This document shows, one piece after another, positions 38,906-51,720 of a stretch of 64,000 nt of DNA; the stretch's first letter is position 1, and every line of letters starts with the position of its first letter. Source of the stretch: Megalonaias nervosa. Its lineage: Eukaryota; Mollusca; Bivalvia; Unionida; Unionidae. The notes under the pieces were generated by a model, which was given only the letters and a program-made list of their open reading frames with translations, was not told the origin of the DNA and did no database searches. The stretch is from the NCBI GenBank assembly GCA_016617855.1, contig JAECUM010000858.1, positions 110,416 to 174,415 of the forward strand. The letters run 5' to 3'. The translations under genes were made by a program, and so were the position numbers.

Positions 38906-40212
38906 CTGTAAACACAAAATGAAGGAAGTAAAAATAAGGAAGATAAGCCTAAAAAATGAATATGCAAACTTTAATGTTTAAGATCTTTTAGTCATAAACA
39001 GGTCCCAAAGTTATTAGGGTGTTTTTGTTAGGTATAACTAGGGGGGTAACAGTCTAGAGATGTCACATTTATGGAATTTTGTGGAGCAAACATGGCATTC
39101 AAGGGAACATGAGTTGGAGTCATTAGTGTGGACACAGACATCTTTCTCAAGCTGTAAATTTGCTTCATTCAACCTGATATTGTTACTGTTAATTTACGTT
39201 TTAAAGACTATTAACAAATAACTCATATTATGTTAGCATGAATTGTCAATCCTGCTGAGACATGATTCTAAGCTACATCTATCACACTTTGATGGCTTGC
39301 CACTGTATATCCTCATACTTATTGTTTCCTCTCTCTTGGGGAAGGGGGTTTGGGGAGGGGGTGTCACAATCCTCAATCTGTCACCTACATTGTGTCTCTC
39401 AGCACTGCAATTAAAACTTGTTTACCAAAAATCTGACTCCTTCTTTGAGGGACCCAGAGGAGGCATGTAAATGTTAAATATATGCTCACCCCAAGGACAG
39501 ATGAAGGGTATCACAAATATCCTGATGCTAAAGGGAGACATGAAAGCTATTGCCAGGGACGTCATATTCCATGTCCAGACAAGATTTTGATTTTGTTTTC
39601 ATATTCAAGTAATTTGTGTATAAGTGAATAAAAACTGTATGTTAGCTTCTATATTGACAATGAATCCTCCAGAAAAATGTGAAGAATTTATGCAGTCAGT
39701 CAAAAAAACTGACAAGTACATGTATGGGTGAAAATACACTTTATAAATGACCATCTTGTTTGAGGCAACATATGTTAAATTCTTAAGAGTTTGTGTACAA
39801 CTGTGAGCAACAAAGACTGAAAGCATTTCCCTGCTGCTAGTATAAATTTTAAAAATCATACTGTAGTCAAAAATAAATATGGACTTGTGTTCATTATAGA
39901 GTGTACCTTTGAATATATGGACCAAGTTTGTAAAAGCAATACAAAGCAAAATATCTGAAAATCTATCTATAGAGAAAAAATATCAACTAGATCTAACAAC
40001 ATGCTGAATATAGTAATTCAAGCCTGCTCTCTTTGAATAAACGCACCACTCATATTTTTAGTGCTACAGAGCTGCTAATAGGTTGGGTAATCAGTCTGCT
40101 GTAAACTAAATATTGTACCATGTGTACCATTTTCTTGGGCATACTGTTAAAAATGTAGGTAAATTCTAACATATATGGGAAAAAAAACATGCTTTCTGAC
40201 TGGTTAAATTTC
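38906..40212. other. Intron 1, right-most quiet stretch
   Basis: I see no repeat or coding similarity here. The open frames at 39243-39470 and 39605-39949 have no recognisable content. Confidence 0.5.
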
Positions 40213-40226
40213 AAATAAATAAATAA

Positions 40227-40299
<73 letters not shown>
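40213..40299. repeat. (AAAT)n then (AT)n microsatellite
   Basis: AAAT units pass into about 34 AT units. The Tyr-Ile open frames through it are artefacts. Confidence 0.95.
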
Positions 40300-40301
<2 letters not shown>

Positions 40302-40814
40302 AATCAATAATACATTTTGGATCTGCCTTAAACTTTGTCTGTCTTATATCCAAATGATCCAAAGCAGGTAAAACTAGAAACACTAGAAACATACCAACAG
40401 GACATGGATACCCCTTTAATAAATAGAAGAAACAATGATTCAAGATACAACATCTTACAAACTTCTGTGTCAAACTGGGGTAACTCTTTTTTCAAGTTAA
40501 ATGGTGAAAATTGCTGACCTGCTGTACATGTATATCTTTTTGATATTATTAACAGGTTAGACATATTTTTCATTTGAAAATGGGTACAGTCACACGAGTG
40601 AACATATATGGTACAATCATAATAGTAATTATGGTTTGTGCTTTAATTATCAAATCAGTGCACAATTGGTCACATATAAACAAAGACAAGCTAATAGTGT
40701 GTGTATATATGTTATGTGACTATTGTTTGTGGATATATTTATGACAAAGTTCTTCATCCTACTAAGAATATGCACTCAGTCAACTAAGCTAACTGTTATC
40801 ACTATAACTTTGTA

Positions 40815-41640
40815 ACCTTGACTGTTTTAATACCATGTACATAACCTGTCTGTTTTAATACTATGTACATAACCTATGTTTTAAAACCATGTACATAACC
40901 TGTCTGTTTTAATACCATCTACATAACCTGTCTGTTTTAATACCATGTACATAACCTGTATGTTTTATACCATGTACTTAACCTGTCTGTTTTAATACCA
41001 TGTACATAACCTGTCTGTTTTAATACCATGTACATAACCTGTTTTAATACCATGTACATAACCTGTTTTAATATATTGTACATAACTTGTCTGTTTTAAT
41101 ACCATGTACATAACCTGTCTGTTTTAATACCATGTACATAACCTGTCTGTTTCAATAACATGTACATAACCTGTCTGTTTTAACACCATGTACATAACCT
41201 GTCTGTTTTAATACCATGTACATAACATGTTTTAATACTATGTACATAACATGCTTTAATACCATGTACATAACCTGTTTTAATACCATGTACATAGCCT
41301 GTATGTTTTAATACCATGTACATAACCTGTCATTTTAATAACATGTATATAAGCTATCTGTTTTACAACCATGTACATAACTTTTCTATTTTAATACCAT
41401 GTACATAACCTGTCTGCTTTAACATCATGTACGTTAAAACAGGTTAAGTACATGGTATTAAAATAGGTTATCTATTTTAATACCATTTACTTAACCTATT
41501 TTAATACCATGTACATAACCTGTATGTTTTAATACCATGTACATAACCTGTCTGTTTTAATACCATGTACATAACCTATCTGTTTTAATAATATGTACAT
41601 AACCTATCTGCATTAATACCATATACATAACCTTTCTAGT
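40815..41640. repeat. 28-bp minisatellite, about 30 units, with an inverted segment
   Basis: The unit is TACCATGTACATAACCTGTC followed by TGTTTTAA, with a shorter variant lacking TGTCTG. At about 41434-41467 the sequence runs in reverse orientation (AACAGGTTAAGTACATGGTA) before the array resumes. Confidence 0.9.
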
Positions 41641-41844
41641 TTAATAAGTTAAAAATGCTGCTAACTCTGTACATATGTTCACCTGAATATTACAACTGTT
41701 GAATTCTGAAAATTGCCTACTTTAAATAATTTCTTAAATTAATGTTCCATTAATAGAGATAATATAACCTTTAGTTCCATTTATACAATTTAGTTGTAAC
41801 TTGAGCACCAGACAAACATATATACTGTACTTATACTGCCAAAT

Positions 41845-42425
41845 CTAAAAAATAAGCACATACATGTACATAAAGTGGATACAGAAAGTAAGCACATACA
41901 TGTATACAAGTGCATACAGAAATCCTGAATATACATGTACATAAGTGTACAAAGAAAGTCAGCACATACATGTACAGCAGTGTACACAGAAAAGCACATA
42001 CATGTACACAAGTGTATACAGAAATCCAGCACAAAAATGTATATAAGTGTACACAGAAAGTAAGTACATAAATGTACACATGTTTATACAGAAAGTAAGC
42101 ACATATATGTAAATAAGTGTATACAGAAAGTAAGCACAAACATATCAACAAGTGTATACAGAAAGTAAGCACATACATGTACACAAGTGTACACAGAAAG
42201 ACAGCACATACATGTACACAAGTTTATACAGAAAGTAAGCACATACATGTAAATAAGTGTATAAAGTAAGCACAAACATATCAACAAGTGTATACAGAAA
42301 GTAAGCACATACATGTACACAAATGTACACACAAAAAGAGCACATACATGTACACAAGTGTACACAGAAAGTAAGCACAGACATGTACATAATTGATAAT
42401 AGAAAAAAACCACATACATGTACTG
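41845..42425. repeat. 35-bp minisatellite, about 17 units
   Basis: The unit is GTAAGCACATACATGTACAC followed by AAGTGTATACAGAAA. Long minus-strand frames reading VHVCAYFLYT-like repeats result from the array and its stop-poor strand. Confidence 0.9.
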
Positions 42426-42710
42426 CCTTAAAATACTTTTGTAACAAAAATTAAACATATATGGCCATGGATGTAAAAGTTAACTCACAAATCCAACAAA
42501 AAATGTTCTCCTCCAACAAATATTCTGATGCTGATCATAGCCAATCAATATACTTGTGTTGTTTATATAATTCTATTTTATTTTCTTGCTAAACTTGTTG
42601 TTTTCTAAAATCAAGCATCTTTATATACATGTAATTAAATATACTCATGAATATTGTCAATAACAGGGTTTATCTTGAAAATGTCTTGGTCTCATCATTA
42701 TTATCCAAAA

Positions 42711-42712
42711 GT

Positions 42713-42785
<73 letters not shown>
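42711..42785. repeat. (AT)n microsatellite
   Basis: About 36 TA units. Confidence 0.95.
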
Positions 42786-42788
<3 letters not shown>

Positions 42789-43189
42789 GGAAAACCCTAA
42801 ATAAATATTAAAAATAACTATTAAAATTCCAAGATAACAAGTGCTTGTATCAATGTATACTACTGCAGAGGTGAATCACTACCATAATTCTATGTATCAG
42901 GGTATATATTTTTTATAATATACAATGTATATTCTGATTTGCATTATTATATTTTGTATTGTCTAATTATACTGGACATATATTCTGAGTTGCATCTTTC
43001 CACGGCCTGTATTTCTTAGTGAATTGGTAAAACATCACACTAGAATACTGCAATTTTACGTCTTTAGATTTACTTGTTGTCAACTGCACATTGTTATACT
43101 AAATTCCTGACTATACTTTCCCAACTCTATATTTCCTTTCCACAAAATTCATTTGATGACATACTGTTAAATATCATACTTGTAATAAT

Positions 43190-44050
43190 TAACATCCAAT
43201 ATGTTACCATGTGCCATAATGACAGTTGCAAGTATTAACATCCCAGAAGTTACCATGTGTCATAATGACAGCTACAAGTATTAACATACCAGAAGTTACC
43301 ATGTGCCATAATGATAGCTGCAAGTATTAACATCCACCAAGTTACCATGTGCCATAATGACAGCTGCAAGTATTAACATACCCCAAGTTACCCTGTGCCA
43401 TAATGACAGCTGCAAGTATTAACATCCCTGAAGTTACCATGTGTCATAATGACAGTTGCAAGTATTAACATCCCAGAAGTGACCATGTGCCAAAATGGCA
43501 GCTGCAAGTACTAACATCCCACAAGTTACCATGTACCAAAATGATAGCTTCCAGTATTAACATTCCAGAAGTTACCATGTAACAAAATGACAGCTGCAAG
43601 TATTAACATCTCACAAGTCACCATGCAACAAAATGACAGCTGCAAGTATTAAAATCTCAGAACTTACAGTCTGCCATAATGACAGCTGCAAGTATTATCA
43701 CAGAAGTTACCATATGTCATAATGACAGCTGCAAGTATTATCAAAACAGAAGTTACCATATGCCATAATGACAGCACAAGTATTAACATCCCAGAAGTTA
43801 CCATGTGCCATAAAGGCAGCTACAAGTATTAACATCCCAAAGATACCATGCACCATGATGACAGCTGTAAGTATTAACACCCCAGAAGTTACAATGTAGA
43901 TGTATCATATGGGCAGCTGTAAGTATTAACATCCCTGAGGTTACAGTGTACTGTACTATAATGCCAGCTGCAAGTATTAACATTCCAGAAGTTACAATGT
44001 AACATAATGACAGATGCAGATATTAACATCAGAGAAGTTAAAATGTACCA
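43190..44050. repeat. 46-bp minisatellite, about 19 units
   Basis: The unit is CATAATGACAGCTGCAAGTA followed by TTAACATCCCAGAAGTTACCATGTGC. The stretch 44050-44880 after it shows nothing. Confidence 0.9.
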
Positions 44051-44880
44051 TAATGACAAGTTTCAGTAAGCTGTTAACATAATGCACGTTGCAATGGTGC
44101 TATGACATCTGAATGAAAAAGATGACCCTGTGACTGTTGCATTACTGTTTCCACTCATGGAGCACTAATCTATGGATCAGATATCACCTATAAGACTGCT
44201 GTGCCTCATCAGCAATGTAGAATTAGATAAATAATTATAATATTGTCTTTAATGAAAGACAATATAACTGCTCTTTCCTCCAGAGTATTCATTTTGTTTA
44301 ATGATAATTTTTTTTCTACAGATAAAGAAATTATTTTTCACCTTCAGTTCACCATTCTTTTGTAGTTTCAGCAAAGCTCTCTCAGGCTTTCATTTTTAGT
44401 GAATATATTTTAAAGTAATTATCAAATTGAGAAAAAGAACTTTTTATCAAGAACTAAGACAACTTTTTAAATGTTCTACACTCCCCCTTCACAAGTGATA
44501 AATCACCCAAGCTACAGATTTTGGTATTTTGATATGCATGCATATGAAATCAGGGACCTATTTTAGCAAGATGGGTCCCTCGTGAAACAAACTGGAAGCA
44601 TTACAATGTGTACTGAACACAGGGATTCAGTACACTATTTGGTCAGAAGTGCATGATTTTACTTCATGAATCTATCTTAGCCCCATGAAACAGCCAAATA
44701 ACTTGATGTACCCATACATACTCTAAACTTTTTTTTATTACAATGTTAGTTTGGAAAAGTTTTATATTTTGCAATACATTTTTTTTAACAACTAAGTTTA
44801 AGAATTATTACTAATTTGTCCAAGATTTCATGCAGCAAATTCACCAAACTAATTTACAAAACACTACAGATATTGTCTCA

Positions 44881-45070
44881 TCCATTTCAGCAAGGCATGT
44901 ATCAGTCCTAAATATTTAACACTGTGGTGATCCATTACAGCAAGGCTCACGTCAGTCCTAAATATTTTATGCTGTTACAGCATGGAATGTCTCAGACCCA
45001 AATATTTCACTCTTTGGTGATCTCCATTACAGCAAGGCACATGTCAGTCATAAATATTTTACACCAAGGA
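44881..45070. repeat. About 50-bp repeat, 4 units
   Basis: The unit carries CCATTACAGCAAGGCACATG, then TCAGTCCTAAATATTT and CACT-TGGTGAT. Confidence 0.8.
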
Positions 45071-45091
45071 TATATATATAGATATAGATAT

Positions 45092-45124
<33 letters not shown>

Positions 45125-45149
45125 TATATCTTTGGTGTAAGGTAGATAT

Positions 45150-45239
<90 letters not shown>
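45058..45239. repeat. (AT)n/(GATA)n tract with inverted-repeat arms
   Basis: TTTTACACCAAGGATATATA at 45058 is mirrored by ATATATCTTTGGTGTAAGGT near 45124-45143, giving a hairpin with an AT/GATA loop. About 45 further AT units follow to 45239. Confidence 0.85.
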
Positions 45240-45241
<2 letters not shown>

Positions 45242-45308
45242 CATTCTGAGTTTAATCTTTTCTTAAAAATATTTCCTCATAAATTTGATGATATTGTAAT
45301 ACTTCAGT

Positions 45309-46594
45309 ATGATATGCATGATATTATAAAACTTCAGTATAATACGCATTTTTCCAACAGGTTTAAACAGGCAAAAGTAACTCCAATACATAAGAAGGGA
45401 GATCTTATGAATAACTATAGACCTCTATCAGTTTTATCATCATTTTCAAAGATATTAGAAAGACATAACTTGTAATGAATTTAGAAACTACCTGGAATCT
45501 TTTAATTTACAAATACTCACAACAATCAGTCTTTCGTGAAGAACATTCGTGCCAGACTATGCTAAGTAGAATGGTGGATAACTGGTTAACAGCAATAGAT
45601 CAAGATAACCTTGTAGGTACAGTGTTTCTTGGCTTTACAAAGATTTTTGACCTTGAAAGTCACAAAATCCTGCTGAAAAAGCTCAGCATATATCAAGATA
45701 ACAATAAAAGTTTACCTTGGTTTTAAACCTATCCTGAAGGCAGACAACATAAAGTTTCTATTTTCAGATAAGAAACTGATAAATTGATGTGTTCCACAAA
45801 TCAGTTCTTGGACCATGACTCTTTCTGCTGTCCATCAATGATTTACCATATCACATTCAGCTATCCACCACCAACATATTCACAGATGATACAACATTAT
45901 ATAAGACTGGATCAACTGGTCATGAGATTAGCACTAAATTAAATGAAGATTTGGTAAAAAAACATAACTGGTGTGAGCACAATGGTATAACAAAAAATGC
46001 AGCCAAATCAAAAGTGACGATCATAGGTAGTCAAGCAAGAGTAAAAGCTAAGAAAGATGACTTCAATGTAATGATAAAAGGAATGGTTATACAACAGTCT
46101 AAAAATGAAAAACTACTTGGCATCATGATAGACGATATCTTGTGCTGGAAAATGCAAGCTGATATGGTCATTAAATAGTGATACAGAAAATCAAGAAAGA
46201 TTACTGGAATTTCAAAAAAGAGTAGATTGAGTTATTCTTGTTGCTGATTTAGATGAACCATCAACAAATCTTTTTAAAACCCTAAAGTGGTTTCCATTTC
46301 TGCAGAGAATTCAGTTTCAAAAGGGTTTACTACTCTATAAATCCTTACATGGATTGGTTCCTGATTATCTTAAATGTAATTTTAACTTTGTTGAAAATGT
46401 ATATATCTATGAACTAAGATCCATCTCAAACAACAGTTTATATGTACCTAAACCAAATTATGAATTTTATAAGAAGAGTTTTGTTTTTTCTGGAGCGAAA
46501 CTTGAATTCCATACCACCCTATATACAGTCAGTTGACTCATGCCATGCTTTTAAAAAGCTTCTTAGTCAACATCTACAGAAAAAATCATTTGTT
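45309..46594 (+). mobile_element. 5'-truncated non-LTR (LINE, jockey/CR1-like) element, decayed
   Basis: Pieces of a LINE reverse transcriptase lie in order with frame breaks: RFKQAKVTPIHKKGD then NNYRPLSVLSSFSKIL (about 45360-45460), QSVFREEHSCQTMLSRM and LVGTVFLGFTKIFDL (45520-45660), the catalytic box as FTDDTTLY (about 45885), and a C-terminal block LKWFPFLQRIQFQKG-like to YVPKPNYEFY and LNSIPPYIQSV (46285-46540). The usual Tyr-Ala-Asp-Asp is Phe-Thr-Asp-Asp. Endonuclease and ORF1 are absent. A 19-bp direct repeat, GATATTGTAATACTTCAGT, flanks it (45290-45308, 46595-46613) and may be its target duplication. Confidence 0.82.
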
Positions 46595-46639
46595 GATATT
46601 GTAATACTTCAGTCTCACATCTTCAAATAGTTCCTTCTC

Positions 46640-47480
46640 TCTCTCCAGTGAGACAGTAAATGTCAACCAGGACATGTGCTGAATCAGAAAGACATGGGCA
46701 TCTTATTTGCTTTGAGTCTGTCATATTCATGACTCAGGGCTGTTATCATTTTAATTGCAGTACAATATGTTGTCATAAAGGGTGACATTATGACAACAGA
46801 GAGCACTGACATCAGTGGTATGCAACATACAGCATGCAGGCTACATGTAGCTTGCAGCCTATGTTCATACTTAATGCATGATGATTGTGTATTTATGTTT
46901 TATTATAGATGCAAACCTTGTGCAGTGCATCCTGCTTAGTTACAATCAAGGTCATTTCTGACCCATGTAAATGTTTGAGTCGTGCATCACTGGATTATAT
47001 TATTCTAACCTGAATTATACCAACATTTTACTTCTAACATTCCCAATTCTAAACTGTAACTTCATGATGTTATTACTGTAATTACCATGATGGTTATGAA
47101 CATTTGTCATGAAACGAATTGTCAAAATGCAAAGATGTTATTGAGAGTTGAAATAATGCAATTTAGAAGCTGACATACGTAATGTTAAAATTATGCTTCG
47201 TATCAGAAGAATTTTAACATTTTTTAACCTGATATTTGTTTTGTATACATTTTTGGGCAATACTTAAACTTAACTGGCAATATATAGTCTGAACTGTGTT
47301 GATGTGCTGTTAAACCCTATACATGCATGCATTCATTCATTGTAATAATATACATTTGACAGGTCTCAAATTAATTTTATTCTCTATCTTTATATATGAC
47401 TGATACTATGGATTTAAAATGTATCTAGTGCATATTTTACTTTAAAACCAATTTATAAACTCTAAATACTGTACAGTACC
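46640..47480. other. Quiet intronic stretch
   Basis: AT-rich; I see nothing supportable. Confidence 0.5.
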
Positions 47481-47682
47481 ATATATACTCACTTATAACA
47501 TTGAAACTTCAAATATTAAAGACCCTAATCTGCCTTCACATAATGCACTGACAGATCAGGGTCCATGCAGTTTGTCTCCCAACAAACTGCATAAATCCAG
47601 ATCTGCTGTCAAATTTATAATTTATATAAATCTTGGTTTATGCAGTTTACAGCTGGACTCAACTTTTAAGTAAGTATATATG
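47481..47682. mobile_element. 200-bp MITE family, copy C
   Basis: This is the best-preserved copy. CCATATATACTCACTTATAA at the start is inverted as TTTTAAGTAAGTATATATGG at the end, with inner CAAACTGCAT/ATGCAGTTT pairs. It has no coding content. Confidence 0.78.
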
Positions 47683-49924
47683 GGAGATCAACATGAATTC
47701 TGTTTATTAAAAATCTTTTATAAGTGCTTTGATTATGATCACTGAGGCAGCACCATCCAGACATCTGATAGGATTGACAATTAGGCCCTCTTACAACAAA
47801 TTACTTATGAATAGCAGACTGCTAATAACTTGTTTACTACATACTGAACAATAATTAAATCAATCATTTAAAGTTACCTGGCTCAAATCCAGTACTCATT
47901 CTACATATTAGTGTACCAATATAGTCTTCAACCCTCAAGCTTTTGAATGCCACTGTTACCTAACTGACTACATTGTGTGTGCTGTCAAAATTTATTTATT
48001 TGAGCTAACTAAAAGCACATTCTCTGCAAAAAGAATAACCAAAACCTGGATCATACAAATTCTTTCCTGTATCCTGAAAATTTGAAGTGTCTGAAGCTAT
48101 CCAAATTTCCTATCCAAAAATGCAATGCATGCTTTTGGAAATATTTTATACACACATAAAGGGAAATAACAGAAACATCTCAAATTTAAAAATATCCAGA
48201 TTGCATTTAATTAACTTTTTTACCTACTTGATTTGAAAATTTTATGATGGAATGATAAATGTTACTTGAATTAGCACTGTGTAAATACAATGTATCTTAT
48301 AATCAGCTGTTTGACAGGATGCTGCTTATGAAGAGAAACTAGTCAATTATTTCAGCTAGAAGTCTCGATTCAAGTATCCTTTTGTAACATGATTGCTGGA
48401 ATAAAATGTGATAAATCCAAAACTTTTCTTCTTTCATATATAACATATGACTACTCCAAAACCTTTTAAGCAACTATTTCCTTTTTAAGCATTGAAAAGA
48501 ATGTATGGCATTGAAAAGGCAGCATACTGTGGTATGCCAAAAATCCCCCTTTTTCTTCAAGACCATCCTCAAGATTTTATCTTCCTAAAAGTACAACTGT
48601 TCAAAAAAGTAAGTTGTGGCAGGAAAAATCCCATTTTTTCACTGCCTGGAATTCAGACTGCATAAAATAAAAACTACTGTTTCATGCTTTTTCTGCAATT
48701 CTGATCAAACAGTTCAAAACTTTACTGTCATTCAAAATTGTAAAATGTCCCAAGCAACCAAACAAGAGATTTGTGCAACCCTGTTTTACATGTACCTCTG
48801 AAACTTAAACATATTTTACTACTGGGAGTCCTGGATGCCTTGCCTCCAGAAATAAGGGTCCTGAAAGGAAAACTGGGGGTCCAGGTGAGAAAAGAGGCAA
48901 ACCATAAGTGGGCATAATATCATTACATCAAAGGTAAATCAGAAAGCTTTGCCATCATAAATCTTATTGACTGCAATTATTACTATCCTTTGGTTTACTT
49001 TCTCACTCTATCTTCTTCACTTCTGAATATGATATCACTTTCTTTCTGCCAGCTAGACTGGGTTTATTATTATAATCTACTGTGGAAGACAAAATTCAGT
49101 TTTAAAAAATATAAGGTCCATGGCTAGTTATTGATGGTCCACTGGATGCAGCAGTGCTCAAAGAAACTTTTTGATACAAGCTCAAGGAATGCCTTCTAAA
49201 GAAGCACAAGCCATGACTCAAATTACACTAGCCCTGACTCTATTCCCATGTTTCCAAAAGGGCCCTATTAACATTATTTTTGGCACAATGTTTAAATTTC
49301 TGTACAATAAACAAAAATAATACTAAATAAACTCATGTGATTGCCTCTCAATATATTTCACATAAAGTCATGTGTTTGCCTCTCAATATATTTCACACAA
49401 AGCCATGTGTTCCTTCAGTGCTAAAAGGAAATTTCAGACACAGGTACAGGGCAAGTTGCATTTTTATAAAATCACTTGCCCTAATTTAAAATCTATTTCC
49501 ACACGAATTTAATTATTTACTATTATTAAGTCACACCTACCATGTCTAGACAAATTAATTTGTCAGCCCTTCATAATTGTGATATTGGCCACTGAACCAT
49601 TGTTTACATTCTGCTGAAAGTGGCTCACGACTAACAAGGTTTCCAACAATTTCATTCCTGCATGCCCAATTGGTAAGTTCCAAATAACTATGGCATAAAA
49701 CTATACTCCTACAATTTCTAACTGCATGCATTCAGGCCAATTTTTCAACACAATTACTATGTAGGTATAAGTATTTAGTGACTCTGGAGTAATTTCATTT
49801 TGTGAACACTGCACAAATCTCAGTGTTTCTAGATCAAAGTTAAAAATTGAAATGAGGTTGAAGAGTCCTTGATCTATTTTTAATATCAATCAGTAAAACA
49901 TGTAGCTAAAAGTTCATAATTAAT
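47683..49924. other. Quiet intronic stretch before the gypsy element
   Basis: The only feature is two copies of a unit of about 45 bp (CTCATGTGATTGCCTCTCAA...TATATTTCACA) at 49330-49415. I looked here for the missing 5' LTR of the gypsy element and found none. Confidence 0.55.
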
Positions 49925-50407
49925 TTGTATGATAGTATTGTGAAAGTGTCACAATTACAACAAAATACGACTCCTTCTAAAACTCAATCTGGCACAACTT
50001 TTAAAAGTCAAGTTTCTGATGAACTTGATTCAAAATCCTTGTCTATTCCTACGTGTACCTATTGCAAGAAAAAAGGACACATCATTTCTGATTGCTTCAA
50101 ATTGAAATATAGGCATCAGAATCAAGATAGACCTATCCCAAATGCTCTTATTTTTAAGAGGTCAAGGTCACAGTCATGTATTGAAAGCAATACATTTGTT
50201 GGGTCTCAAAAACCCCCGTCTGATTTTATTATGGAGAATTATGAACCATTCATGTCGAGGGGTTCTATATCACTCTTGGGTGATTTGGCCAATCCTATCC
50301 CTATTAAAATTGTATGGGATACAGGAGCTTCTCAGAGTCTTTTATTTTTAGGTACTTTGCCTTTTCCTGAGAAGTCCTGTTCTAATGAGTGTTCTCATTC
50401 AGGGAGC
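49925..50407 (+). pseudogene. gag C-terminus and aspartic protease remnant
   Basis: A 161-codon frame. Residues 44-57 form a retroviral CCHC zinc knuckle (C44, C47, H52, C57; CTYCKKKGHIISDC), which binds the RNA genome in the particle. Residues 132-135 are DTGA, the aspartic protease active-site loop, preceded by IPIKIVW. The frame runs into a TGA shortly after the active site. The protease C-terminus (LGTDLAGDKVVVNP) continues in another frame from 50519. Upstream gag is missing, so the first ATG is not the native start. Confidence 0.85.
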
Positions 50408-50518
50408 TGAGTGCGACTTTGTTAATGTTCCTCTCCATTCTGTAAATTTGTCATCAGACTTAGTTTCAGGACCTGTGACAGTCGGTATAGTGCTTCTTTA
50501 CCCGCTGAGGGCATTCAT

Positions 50519-51124
50519 TTGTTTCTAGGCACCGACCTGGCAGGAGACAAGGTTGTGGTTAATCCACTTGCAACTGACAAGCCTTCTTTGGATCAGAAAG
50601 TTGATCCAATTGAAAAAGAATACCCTGATTTATACCCAGCTTGTGCAGTTACCAGAGCTATGGCAAAGAAAGCTCTTAAGAATGATTTTGATAAGGAAAA
50701 TATTCCTTTAGCTGACACATGTATTGGTCAGGCTTTTGATGAGGTCACTTTCACTCCTAATTTGGATCAATCAAAAGGTATTGATCACAATGATCTTCTT
50801 TTAATTACTCATTCTCTTTTATCTAATCAGGGTGACAAACAACAATCACTTGTCGTCAAACAGGAAAAAGATCCTGAGATCTCCTGTTTGTTTCAGAGGG
50901 CCATTAGTGAAACTGAAGCCACTGAAGTACCTGTCTGTTATTTCATTAAAAATGGAATTCTTATGAGAAAATGGAGACCTCCCGAGGTACCTGCTAGTGA
51001 CGAGTGGTCAGTGAACTATCAGATTGTAGTTCCAAAATCTTACAGACAGGAAATACTTAGTTTGGCCCATGAAACTCCTCTGGCTGGTCATTTAGGGATA
51101 AATAAACTTATCACAAGATCTTGA
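50519..51124 (+). pseudogene. Protease C-terminus, linker and integrase N-terminal zinc domain
   Basis: A 201-codon frame. It starts with the protease end (LGTDLAGDKVVV), passes through a linker (PDLYPACAVTRAMAKKA) and reaches CYFIKNGILMRKW and YRQEILSLAHETPLAGHLG, the His half of the integrase HHCC zinc domain. A one-base frame change at about 51118 ends it at TGA, and the Cys half follows in the next frame. It is non-functional as it stands. Confidence 0.83.
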
Positions 51125-51501
51125 CTCACTTTTATTGGCCAAAAATCAAAAGTGATGTTTGTAAATTTTGTAGATCTTGTCATACTTGTCAAATGGTAGG
51201 AAAACCCAATCAGAAGATACCTAGGGCTCATCTGCAACCTATTCCTGCATTTGACGAACCATTTAGCAGAATTATGGTAGATTGTGTTCATCCCTTACCT
51301 AAGACCAAGTCAGGCAACCAATATTTGTTGACCATTATGTGTGTGTCAACAAGATTCCCTAAGGCAATTCCTTTGAGGAATATTAAAACAAAAACCGTAG
51401 TAAAAGCTTTGATAAAGTTGTTTACTCAATTTGGCCTTCCCAAATCTGTCCAATCTGGTCAAAGGTCAAATTTTATGTCTGGAAATGCTTGTTATGCTTG
51501 A
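51121..51501 (+). pseudogene. Integrase core remnant with lost catalytic Asp
   Basis: A 126-codon frame: THFYWPKI, the Cys half of the zinc domain (CRSCHTCQ), then the DDE core with the first Asp at residue 54 (RIMVDCVHPLP) and the strand GNQYLLTIM. Where the second Asp is expected (Q-S-D-Q in relatives) residue 113 is Gly (codon GGT at 51457), a one-base change from Asp. The frame then ends and the third catalytic region is deleted or scrambled. An FGIQQFKS word and a GPY/F-type end (FYGPYKVKKK) survive at about 51500-51690 in another frame. The enzyme is dead. Confidence 0.87.
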
Positions 51502-51720
51502 ATTTGGCATTCAGCAATTCAAGTCAAAAGTGAAATTATGGTTTCACAGAACTTTACTTGAGAGAAGTTTTGAGTCTTGTAATAGAGTTCATTCTCTCTT
51601 GCTCATTCTTCAAAATTTTCTTCAAATTAGATTTTATGGCCCTTACAAAGTTAAGAAGAAAATGAATGAGTTAAATTACAATAATAGTACTCTGATCTAA
51701 ATAAATTAATCCAGTACTAG

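Noticed and set aside
41790..42458. Repetitive minus-strand frames (VHVCAYFLYT-like)
   Set aside because: By-product of the second 35-bp minisatellite, which lacks stops on that strand.
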